Assembly (NCBI GenBank): GCA_016234595.1
Contig: JACRBG010000021.1
Coordinates: 1-37,731, forward strand
DNA: 37,731 nt
Origin: Chloroflexota bacterium
Lineage (GTDB): Bacteria; Chloroflexota; Anaerolineae; Aggregatilineales; J027
Direction: 5' to 3'
The translations under genes and the position numbers were made by a program. Under the pieces are notes generated by a model that did no database searches, was not told where the DNA came from, and was given only the letters and a program-made list of their open reading frames with translations. Every line of letters starts with the position of its first letter. Positions within the stretch are counted from its first letter, which is position 1. Shown here in pieces: positions 32,200 through 37,731 of this stretch.

Positions 32200-32982
32200 A
32201 TGGATAATGCAACCCCGGGTATGCAAGATGAAGTCTTGGTCTATAAGAGAGTGTTTGAACTACTCTCGGAAAATACCCAAGAGTATGACAACTTCCTGAA
32301 ATTCATTGAGACGTCGATTATTCCAAACTTGCCAAGTCACAGGTCACTGTTGGACATTGGGGCAGGTCGCGGCAATCTTACGCGCCCACTTTCGTTCTAT
32401 TTTGAACAAACCACGGTTGTTGAACCTAATAAGGCTTTTTTTGATGAACTGATGGACTGGGCACACTCGCATAGCCCGAATGTGGTGGGCCACAATGCGG
32501 GATGGGAAACGCTTGATTTAGATTTGTCGGCGGATTTAATCATATTGTCGCATGTCTTGTATTATGTGCCGATTCATCAGCACCTTGAATTTATACGGAA
32601 AGCCTATAGCCATCTCCGTCCGGGTGGTTGCATGATTTTGGCACTGAACGGGACACAAAGTGATATTTGGAAGTTGTGCAAACAGCTTTATACGCCGGAA
32701 GAATTTGCCCAATTGCCTTATGCGGAGCGACTTTTTGAGAGTATGTTGCGCTGGAATTTCCGGGCGACCTATCACCCGTTCCATTCAACCATTGATACCC
32801 AAACGGAAACCGATATGCGATCACTGATTGATTTCCTGCTGTTGGGTAAGGTATCGTTTGATAATGATGTACATATCAATATCCGCGAGACCTATTTGAG
32901 AAACAAACTGCGTAACGGAAATGGCTATCGAATTGCCAGCAGCGGCGGACTTGTCGTTGTCACAAAACCAATGGAACAATAG
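32200..32982 (+). CDS. Class I SAM-dependent methyltransferase, copy 1
   Basis: A 260-residue protein. ATG 32200 has GGGAG 8 nt upstream; an in-frame GTG at 32185 has none. Motif I is LDIGAGRGNL (51-58 and following), with the acidic residue after it in VVEPN. A LSHVLYYV strand (motif IV region) and LRPGGCMILAL (motif VI region) complete a class I fold. The C-terminal part is specific (FHSTIDTQTE...FLLLGKVSF). It is clearly homologous to the next gene. Substrate is unknown; small-molecule methyltransferases such as the histamine or carnosine N-methyltransferase type share the SHVLYY pattern. The downstream genes follow closely. Confidence 0.9.
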   Translation: MDNATPGMQDEVLVYKRVFELLSENTQEYDNFLKFIETSIIPNLPSHRSLLDIGAGRGNLTRPLSFYFEQTTVVEPNKAFFDELMDWAHSHSPNVVGHNAGWETLDLDLSADLIILSHVLYYVPIHQHLEFIRKAYSHLRPGGCMILALNGTQSDIWKLCKQLYTPEEFAQLPYAERLFESMLRWNFRATYHPFHSTIDTQTETDMRSLIDFLLLGKVSFDNDVHINIRETYLRNKLRNGNGYRIASSGGLVVVTKPMEQ

Positions 32983-32987
32983 ACTTC

Positions 32988-33758
32988 ATGACCCAACAAC
33001 CAAAATCCGAAGACCAACTCTTTCGGGATGAATTTGAAGTTCTATCCGTCGGCTCGGATGAATATGCGTTCACCGTGCCGACTGTTATCAATACGGTGAT
33101 TAAGCCGCTACCCCAACGCGATGCCTATTTGGATATCGGAGCGGGGCATGGCAACCTTACCCGTCATTTTTCTAAGCTGTTTAAGCACACAGTGATTGTC
33201 GAACCCAATGCAGTTTTGTTTGATGAACTGCTGGATTGGGCAAAAGGCAATGGGGTCTCCATGTCGGGACAAGTTTCGGCTTGGACACCCGATGTTAAAA
33301 TTGACGGCGAATTTGACTTTGCGGTCATGTCGCACGTCTTGTATTACGTTGATGCCGACAAGCGCCGAGATTTTGTCAAACGGGCATTTGATTTGTTGAG
33401 GCCGGGTGGCCGACTGGTGCTGATTACGGTGGCCGATCGGGGTAGTGAGATTGCAAAGCTATATCAGACGTTTTTTACCCCAGAATATTATCAGCAAATC
33501 CCCTTCGCGGATGAAGTTTATGAATTGGTGCAAAAATGGGGCTATAAGGCCACGAATATTCCGTTTCATTCGGATATTCGCACCCCATCCAAACCGGGCA
33601 TGTTTGATGTGATGGATTTCTTGCTGCTGCAACGGGTGGATTTTAAAGACCCGGCGACGGCGGCCAAACAAGATGCCTTTGTTGACCAATACCTGACACG
33701 CGAAAACGACTTCTCGATTGCCAGCCCCGGTGGAATTGTGACGCTGTATAAGGATTAG
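32988..33758 (+). CDS. Class I SAM-dependent methyltransferase, copy 2
   Basis: A 256-residue tandem paralogue of the preceding gene, starting 5 nt after its stop. It has motif I LDIGAGHGNL (48-55 and following), VEPNAVLFDELLDWA, MSHVLYYVDADKRRDFVKRAF, LLRPGGRLVLI, IPFHSDIRTPSK and FLLLQRVDF, all aligned with copy 1. Residues near the likely substrate pocket differ, so the two may act on successive or different acceptors. Alternatively they may form a heterodimer, which their coupled expression would favour. No strong SD is visible, so it probably relies on coupling. Substrate unknown. Confidence 0.9.
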   Translation: MTQQPKSEDQLFRDEFEVLSVGSDEYAFTVPTVINTVIKPLPQRDAYLDIGAGHGNLTRHFSKLFKHTVIVEPNAVLFDELLDWAKGNGVSMSGQVSAWTPDVKIDGEFDFAVMSHVLYYVDADKRRDFVKRAFDLLRPGGRLVLITVADRGSEIAKLYQTFFTPEYYQQIPFADEVYELVQKWGYKATNIPFHSDIRTPSKPGMFDVMDFLLLQRVDFKDPATAAKQDAFVDQYLTRENDFSIASPGGIVTLYKD

Positions 33759-33764
33759 TCTTCG

Positions 33765-34247
33765 GTGGATTGGCACCACGTTTTGAATGTCTTTTTGGGG
33801 CGGCTGCTAGGATATATTTTCCTAATGCTGCCCTTTTTCCCACGTTTTCAAATGGCTCTTTTTGAACTCCTTTTGGTACGACCCAAGAAATCGTCGGATG
33901 AGGTTTTGGCCTTTGTCAATCAAGCAAGTATTGGCATTACTAAATCAGATTTGTATAGCTTCTTTTCCGTATACCCCGACAAAACCGAAGAAGACAAAAA
34001 GGCCCGATTGGATCGGCTGTCGTATGGGTACGCTGTATTTGAATTACTCTTTTCCAATGCCTTTTTGTGTTTCACCCTTTATATGTTTTCGCGTGCCTTA
34101 TATGATTTTTTTATGGACACAGATGCGACCAGTGCTGTAATATCCCTCGCATGGCTTGCTCTGCCTGTTTATCGGTACTTCAAAATCTTGTTTTTTGGCT
34201 ATCGGCTAAGACCAGCCTATCAAAGATACCTCACAACCCTCCAGTAG
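33765..34247 (+). CDS. Small integral membrane protein
   Basis: A 160-residue protein from GTG 33765, with AAGGA about 10 nt upstream and overlapping the previous stop region. It has a hydrophobic N-terminus (VFLGRLLGYIFLMLPFFP), a central cytoplasmic-looking charged stretch (RPKKSSDEVL...YPDKTEEDKKARLDRLS) and two further TM segments (about 90-112 and 125-150). It is third in the methyltransferase operon, 6 nt after copy 2, so it may serve a membrane step of the same pathway. No family is recognised. Confidence 0.65.
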   Translation: MDWHHVLNVFLGRLLGYIFLMLPFFPRFQMALFELLLVRPKKSSDEVLAFVNQASIGITKSDLYSFFSVYPDKTEEDKKARLDRLSYGYAVFELLFSNAFLCFTLYMFSRALYDFFMDTDATSAVISLAWLALPVYRYFKILFFGYRLRPAYQRYLTTLQ

Positions 34248-34359
34248 TGAACCTCTATGCCAAATGACCAGCCGATTTGCGTAGCCTAGCACTGTTTACC
34301 ATGTCTATCTAAGACTAGAATGAGGGATGGGGGAGGCAGATTCGGGAGGAAAAACTGCT

Positions 34360-34509
34360 ATGTCTGATAAGATTCTTGTGACTTATGCGACTAGAACGGG
34401 TTCAACGGCGGAGATTGCGGAGGCGATTGGCAAGACGCTGGTTGAGAAAGCATGGCTTGAACTAGGTTGTCTGACTTTTTCAACAGATTGGAACGCTGCT
34501 GTAGCATAG
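34360..34509 (+). pseudogene. Truncated flavodoxin, N-terminal fragment
   Basis: ATG 34360 has GGGAGGA 9 nt upstream and opens MSDKILVTYATRTGSTAEIA, the first strand and FMN phosphate loop (T-x-T-G-S-T) of a flavodoxin (HemG-like or flavodoxin-fold oxidoreductase). Homology ends after about 27 residues (KTLVEK). The frame then runs through unrelated sequence to a stop at 34507. Flavodoxin domains need about 140-170 residues, so this is a broken gene whose 5' signals survive. No remainder is found downstream within the window. Confidence 0.75.
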
Positions 34510-34557
34510 GATACAGCAATGCGATGGAATTACCCCAAATGATCGTCTCTATATTTT

Positions 34558-35125
34558 CTACTCAGGCCTCCACAAAGGATTCAAAGCAAAAAGCTGCGGT
34601 GTCCCGAATCGGATAATAGTTCCATCAGGCAATAATACATCCACGGCAAAGTGATTTTTGAATGCAAATTCTTCTCCATCAGGTGAGACTGCAAACGGAA
34701 AGTACACGGTATCTTGGCTATGTAGTTCCAGTTTTCTTTCTGAAAGGGAATAGATGAAAAGGCTGGTTTGGCCTGTGTCTGAGTCGGCAGCATGGATATA
34801 GAGCACCTGCTCATCAAGACTCCAGACGGGGCATAACAAACGAGTAGACCCTTTAACCCCTAAATCGTCAATACGGTGGAGGACATTCAATTCCATATCA
34901 GTGATAAGTACCTGTTCTGCGGACTCGTCTATCGCAACGAGGTATGTCCCCATTGGAGAAAATCCGGTGCACACATAGCCGCTTCCTTGCGACATTTCGG
35001 CTCGCGGACCGTACCAAGGGGTGACTAAACTAGTGAAATCGTAGATCGTCCCAGTATTAAGGTTGACAAGCGTGCCTGTACGGGCCATCACCAACGGCTT
35101 CAATTAAATCATCTACAACGGGCAT
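34558..35125 (-). pseudogene. Propeller fragment with probable frameshift
   Basis: The frame at 34558-35088 reads propeller-type strands: GFSPMGTYLVAIDESAEQVL, PVWSLDEQVLYIHAADSDTG and FAVSPDGEEFAF. It has no signal peptide, and its first ATG (35088) lacks a ribosome site. A well-placed start does exist at ATG 35125, with AGGGAGGG before it and 11 nt after the lipoprotein stop. That frame gives only 22 residues (MPVVDDLIEAVGDG...) before a stop and is one base out of register. A one-base frameshift near 35085-35105 would join them. The fragment is also short for a propeller, so part is lost. Confidence 0.6.
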
Positions 35126-35136
35126 TTTTTCCCTCC

Positions 35137-36237
35137 CTAGCGTGGTGGCTCAATTTCGCCTGTGCATTCAGTGTTGGCTTGATTCAGCCACGACACGATA
35201 TTGGAACCGGGGACTTCGGTCGGCTGTACCCCATCTACAGGCGGACGTGTGCTGGCATTCATCACATAGGCAATCCGAAAGGGCGTTCCGACTGGCCCAT
35301 AAGCGGCGAGTTGAAAAGTGCGCGTTTCGTCGGGGGCAATATCCTGCATATCCCAAGTCGAATCCACAAAATTTAGACCAGCTTCGTCGGCGGCTTCCAA
35401 ACTTGGCCCCCATACCCCGGTGATTTCGCCGCCCGATGCCCGACGGATAACGCTGATATACATTTGGGCAGGCGGAAAAACCGTGTAGGGGATACGCCCC
35501 ACATTCCGAATGGTCAATGTCCATGTATAGAGTGATTGCGGATTACTATCGTCATCAACTGTAGCAGCTTCAATACTTTGAATATGGGTGACTCGAAAGC
35601 CTAATTGCAGGCCCGATGGTTGACGCGCGGTATACACCATGTCCCCAGTGAAATAATCATTGGTACGGATATAAGGGGTGGGTGTTGGATAAGGGGTGTA
35701 AGTTGGGCGTGGCGTTGGATAAATGGGATTAGGCATACAACACGGATAGGGCGCGGGGATAATGGATGGCACGCCACGATACGCGGTGAAATTTTGTGGA
35801 AACCCCCCATTAGTGGCATATAGGCTAATGGTGACGGTATGCACATTGGCGGGCACAATCAGTGTATACCCCCCTGATCCCCCCATGCCACCACCTGAAA
35901 AGCCGATTGGCAAATACTGGTTATTGCTGCCCAGCCAAAAATAGGGGAAAGAGGACATCTGGCCGCTGTAACGCAGATAAATGGTTCCCGCATTTTGGGC
36001 AACCCATCGCATAAAAATCATGCCTGAAAAATAAGGTGAAGGCAGATTAGCTGCAAAAAAGGCTGGATAAACAGGCGGACTGGTGGGTAAGGGCGTATCG
36101 GTTGGGTGTGGCGTGGCCGATGGGCAAACATACTGCGGCAAATCCGCAATCGTGATGTTATCTCGCCCTGCTGAACACGCCAAGACAGCCCCCATCAAGA
36201 CCAACAATGCCACAAGCAATGGCTTTCTTGTATTCAT
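35137..36237 (-). CDS. Lipoprotein with Pro-rich linkers, unknown function
   Basis: A 366-residue protein. ATG 36237 (MNTRKPLLVALL) follows TAGGAG. Sequence open further upstream belongs to the neighbouring gene in another frame and is rejected. The lipobox VLAC puts the lipidated Cys at residue 21. A T/P-rich spacer is followed by a beta-sandwich-like domain (about 50-155). Next is a Pro/Tyr-rich linker (YPTPRPTYTPYPTPTPY) with a CC pair, then a C-terminal beta domain (about 190-350; YTWTLTIRNVGRIPYTVFPP and QDIAPDETRTFQLAAYGP) of the secreted DUF4352-like kind. It lies 10 nt after the next lipoprotein gene, in one operon. Membrane-anchored, outward-facing. Confidence 0.8.
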   Translation of the reverse strand: MNTRKPLLVALLVLMGAVLACSAGRDNITIADLPQYVCPSATPHPTDTPLPTSPPVYPAFFAANLPSPYFSGMIFMRWVAQNAGTIYLRYSGQMSSFPYFWLGSNNQYLPIGFSGGGMGGSGGYTLIVPANVHTVTISLYATNGGFPQNFTAYRGVPSIIPAPYPCCMPNPIYPTPRPTYTPYPTPTPYIRTNDYFTGDMVYTARQPSGLQLGFRVTHIQSIEAATVDDDSNPQSLYTWTLTIRNVGRIPYTVFPPAQMYISVIRRASGGEITGVWGPSLEAADEAGLNFVDSTWDMQDIAPDETRTFQLAAYGPVGTPFRIAYVMNASTRPPVDGVQPTEVPGSNIVSWLNQANTECTGEIEPPR

Positions 36238-36247
36238 CACACGACTC

Positions 36248-37408
36248 CTATGGAATAAGCCCCGGTTGATGCCCCGGCGGGATGAGTAAACTGAACGCTT
36301 GTACCCCCGTCGAGACACTCCAATAGGCGCCAAAATACGGCACAACGAGGCGCAAATCCCCTCTGCTAATGGCTTGTAAGGATGCAAACCCCGTCTCATC
36401 AGTGAAGGCCTGCGCGATGACACGATTTGTTCCGACTTCCACGAGCCGTACTGGAATGCCACGAATCCCCTCGGCTGGCTCAACCGAGCGGTTGGCGTTT
36501 TCGTCGTAGGCCACCACAATCGTGACTTGGGCCACTGCCGGAGGTTGGTTAGTTGCGGTGGGTTGCAGTGTGGGAGCGCCTTGTAATTGGATGAATTCGG
36601 CGGCTTGGGGAGATGGGCTTGCTGTTGGCGGAATTGGGCTAGGATCATGGACGGGATCAGCTTGATACACATGAATGGCATCCAAAGCTACCATATGCCC
36701 ACTGCTGGCCGAATCCGCCCACTCTGTATGGCGGATTTCTAAAATATGCTGACCGGGAGCCAGTTCAATCAAACCTGCGTTCGCAAAGGTCGCTTCTGAC
36801 GCATAACCATTGATGGTCTGGCGTACCTCCCCATCAATAAACACCTCCCAGATGCCACCATTCGTATAGCCAACATAACGCACCTGTAAGGCCTGCCCCT
36901 CAAAAGCGAATTGGATAAGGGCATCGGGCGAAGTAGAAAAATGATATTGACCCCGACTGGCCCGCTCGGTTTGCATTTTGACCCACTCACCACCCAGATA
37001 TTGCACATTTGGATTATCCGACTCGAATGTCACCCAGCCATAATAAGGCGGTGTGCCCAATGTCGCATTGGGTAGCGGCTCTACCAATGTTGGCACAGCG
37101 AATGAGTATATTGAGTTTTCGGGTGAATTTCCCATCCCGATTTCCACCCCCGGCATCAACACCGTCGCCTCGATCACTTGGGTTGCCAAAGTTGGGGTAA
37201 GACTGGGTGTCAACGTGGGTGTATTGGTGAGGCTTGGAGTTGGACTCGGTGTGAGAGTATAGGTCGGGACGGGCGTCCATGTTTGGGTTGGATTGACTTG
37301 GGATGTAAACGTCGCTTGGGGAGTGGTTTTAGTGTCAGAATGGCGGCAAGCGACCACAAGTGGAAGTAAGCAGACAAGCGGTAAAATTCGGTGCAGATGT
37401 TGTTTCAT
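36248..37408 (-). CDS. Lipoprotein with beta-sandwich and Cna-B-like domains
   Basis: A 386-residue protein. The lipobox LVVAC gives the lipidated Cys21. A Thr/Pro-rich spacer (about 25-78) leads to a beta-sandwich module (about 125-250; AFEGQALQVRYVGYTNGG, IDGEVRQTINGY, HMVALDAIHVYQ) similar to the first domain of the giant protein at 25079. A second Pro-rich linker is followed by a C-terminal SdrD-B/Cna-B-like domain (about 294-385; VVAYDENANRSVEPAEGIRG, ETGFASLQAISRG). No good SD is free upstream: the nearest purine tract (GGATG) lies inside a predicted leader hairpin. It is first gene of the lipoprotein operon. Probably surface adhesion or matrix binding; ligand unknown. Confidence 0.82.
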   Translation of the reverse strand: MKQHLHRILPLVCLLPLVVACRHSDTKTTPQATFTSQVNPTQTWTPVPTYTLTPSPTPSLTNTPTLTPSLTPTLATQVIEATVLMPGVEIGMGNSPENSIYSFAVPTLVEPLPNATLGTPPYYGWVTFESDNPNVQYLGGEWVKMQTERASRGQYHFSTSPDALIQFAFEGQALQVRYVGYTNGGIWEVFIDGEVRQTINGYASEATFANAGLIELAPGQHILEIRHTEWADSASSGHMVALDAIHVYQADPVHDPSPIPPTASPSPQAAEFIQLQGAPTLQPTATNQPPAVAQVTIVVAYDENANRSVEPAEGIRGIPVRLVEVGTNRVIAQAFTDETGFASLQAISRGDLRLVVPYFGAYWSVSTGVQAFSLLIPPGHQPGLIP

Positions 37409-37416
37409 TGTTTTTA

Positions 37417-37472
37417 GGCATCCATCGTGCGCGGTACTTGCACCGACAGTACCGTCTGGATGGAAGGATGCC
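37417..37472 (-). ncRNA. Leader hairpin just before the lipoprotein start
   Basis: In minus-strand RNA, GGCATCC (37472-37466) pairs with GGATGCC (37423-37417), and CGGTAC (37454-37449) with GTACCG (37437-37432) inside it. The 3' arm ends 8 nt before the ATG and includes the only SD-like sequence (GGATG). The element could therefore control translation. Confidence 0.5.
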
Positions 37473-37477
37473 CCTCA

Positions 37478-37505
37478 AATCTTAGTAGGCTGACCCACCA
37501 AGATT
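37478..37505 (-). ncRNA. Leader stem-loop with strand-specific G-U pairs
   Basis: In minus-strand RNA, AATCTTGGTGGG (37505-37494), loop TCAG and CCTACTAAGATT (37489-37478) form a 12-bp stem with two G-U pairs. On the plus strand those positions would be A-C mismatches, so the fold is specific to the leader transcript. An upstream CCACTAGG could pair with CTTGGTGG instead, giving a competing fold. Confidence 0.55.
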
Positions 37506-37541
37506 AGTAGACCTAGTGGACTCAAATGGGTGGAACGATAG

Positions 37542-37570
37542 CTTCTACAAACACTGGGAGAGCTCGTCAA
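37542..37570 (-). promoter_or_regulatory. Candidate sigma-70 promoter of the lipoprotein operon
   Basis: On the minus strand, TTGACG (37570-37565) and TAGAAG (37547-37542) are spaced by 17 nt. A start near 37535 would give a leader of about 127 nt containing both hairpins. Confidence 0.45.
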
Positions 37571-37596
37571 TTAGTCGAAATATCAGTTAACCTAAC

Positions 37597-37622
37597 AGGT
37601 CACCAGAAAAAACTGGTGACCT
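37597..37622 (-). terminator. Perfect 10-bp hairpin after the right-edge gene
   Basis: AGGTCACCAG (37597-37606) and CTGGTGACCT (37613-37622) form a perfect stem with a six-base loop, A6 on the plus strand and T6 on the minus. It lies 39 nt after the stop of the partial minus-strand gene and upstream of the lipoprotein promoter. No T-run follows the stem, so it is a terminator or mRNA-end hairpin of moderate certainty. Confidence 0.5.
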
Positions 37623-37660
37623 TAGAAATCAAGTGGTGGATGGGGCCGAGCTGCCCTAGC

Positions 37661-37731
37661 TCATTCCCGTGCCAAGATGGTGACGGGGCGTACTTGGGTC
37701 GGTTGCCAAGCCACAAGTCCGGCGGTTCCGA
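37661..37731 (-). CDS. C-terminal 23 residues of a gene cut by the window edge
   Basis: On the minus strand a frame enters from the right edge and reads GTAGLVAWQPTQVRPVTILARE before TGA (37663-37661). The composition looks protein-like, and a hairpin follows the stop, so it is probably a real gene end. It is too short to assign a family. Confidence 0.4.
   Translation of the reverse strand, partial: GTAGLVAWQPTQVRPVTILARE

Noticed and set aside
36238-36681. N-terminal extension of the lipoprotein at 35137-36237
   Set aside because: The frame is open but overlaps the coding strand of the next lipoprotein in another phase. The true start at 36237 has TAGGAG and is followed by a lipobox.
37623-37660. 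Possible tRNA or other stable RNA near the right edge
   Set aside because: No cloverleaf or tRNA consensus loops could be drawn; the sequence is explained by a gene end followed by a hairpin.

Overview
The window reads as a stretch of bacterial chromosome, most likely from a Chloroflexota bacterium (Anaerolineae-like). The reasons are indirect: a mid-GC genome, many secreted beta-propeller proteins and lipoproteins with Thr/Pro-rich linkers, thrombospondin-3 repeats without an OmpA domain, no outer-membrane genes, and a USP-fused glucosyl-3-phosphoglycerate synthase. No rRNA, tRNA, CRISPR array or phage module was seen. The taxonomic call is an inference, not a proof.

Layout. 1-139: the 3' end of an IS982-like insertion sequence. 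184-1648: a small membrane protein and a GT4 glycosyltransferase. 1671-5048 (minus): three tandem, translationally coupled paralogous two-Cys membrane proteins, a secreted protein with nine TSP3 repeats and a secreted PsbP-like protein. 5404-6837: a secreted propeller-like protein. 6901-9339 (minus): a tetR-ABC exporter operon behind a perfect TetR operator. 9481-17049: gpgS (USP-GT81 fusion), two paralogous secreted propeller proteins, a GH13_18 glucosylglycerate-type phosphorylase and an APH-fold kinase. 17050-18207: gene debris (a WD40 pseudogene and a broken copy of the nudK 3' end) beside a SHOCT membrane protein. 18208-18792: nudK-like Nudix hydrolase. 19017-24693: a TPR protein, an XRE-SorC regulator, a secreted WD40 protein and a GH63 glucosylglycerate/mannosylglycerate hydrolase-like enzyme. 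25079-32031: a giant secreted FN3/PD40 protein and a YVTN-propeller diheme cytochrome. 32200-34247: two tandem methyltransferases and a membrane protein. 34360-35125: a truncated flavodoxin and a damaged propeller fragment. 35137-37408 (minus): two lipoproteins, the first with a structured 5' leader. 37661-37731: the C-terminus of a further minus-strand gene.

The most coherent theme is glucosylglycerate, a compatible solute and carbon reserve. GpgS makes glucosyl-3-phosphoglycerate. The GH13_18 enzyme would phosphorolyse glucosylglycerate to Glc-1-P and glycerate, and the GH63 enzyme would hydrolyse it to glucose and glycerate. The kinase could recapture glycerate or sugar, and the XRE-SorC protein is a plausible metabolite-responsive regulator. 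The matching phosphatase (GpgP) is not in the window. A second theme is expansion and decay of secreted beta-propeller genes. Seven or more intact or broken propeller genes occur here, and a 36-bp relic of the gpgS 3' end shows that one pair arose by tandem duplication.
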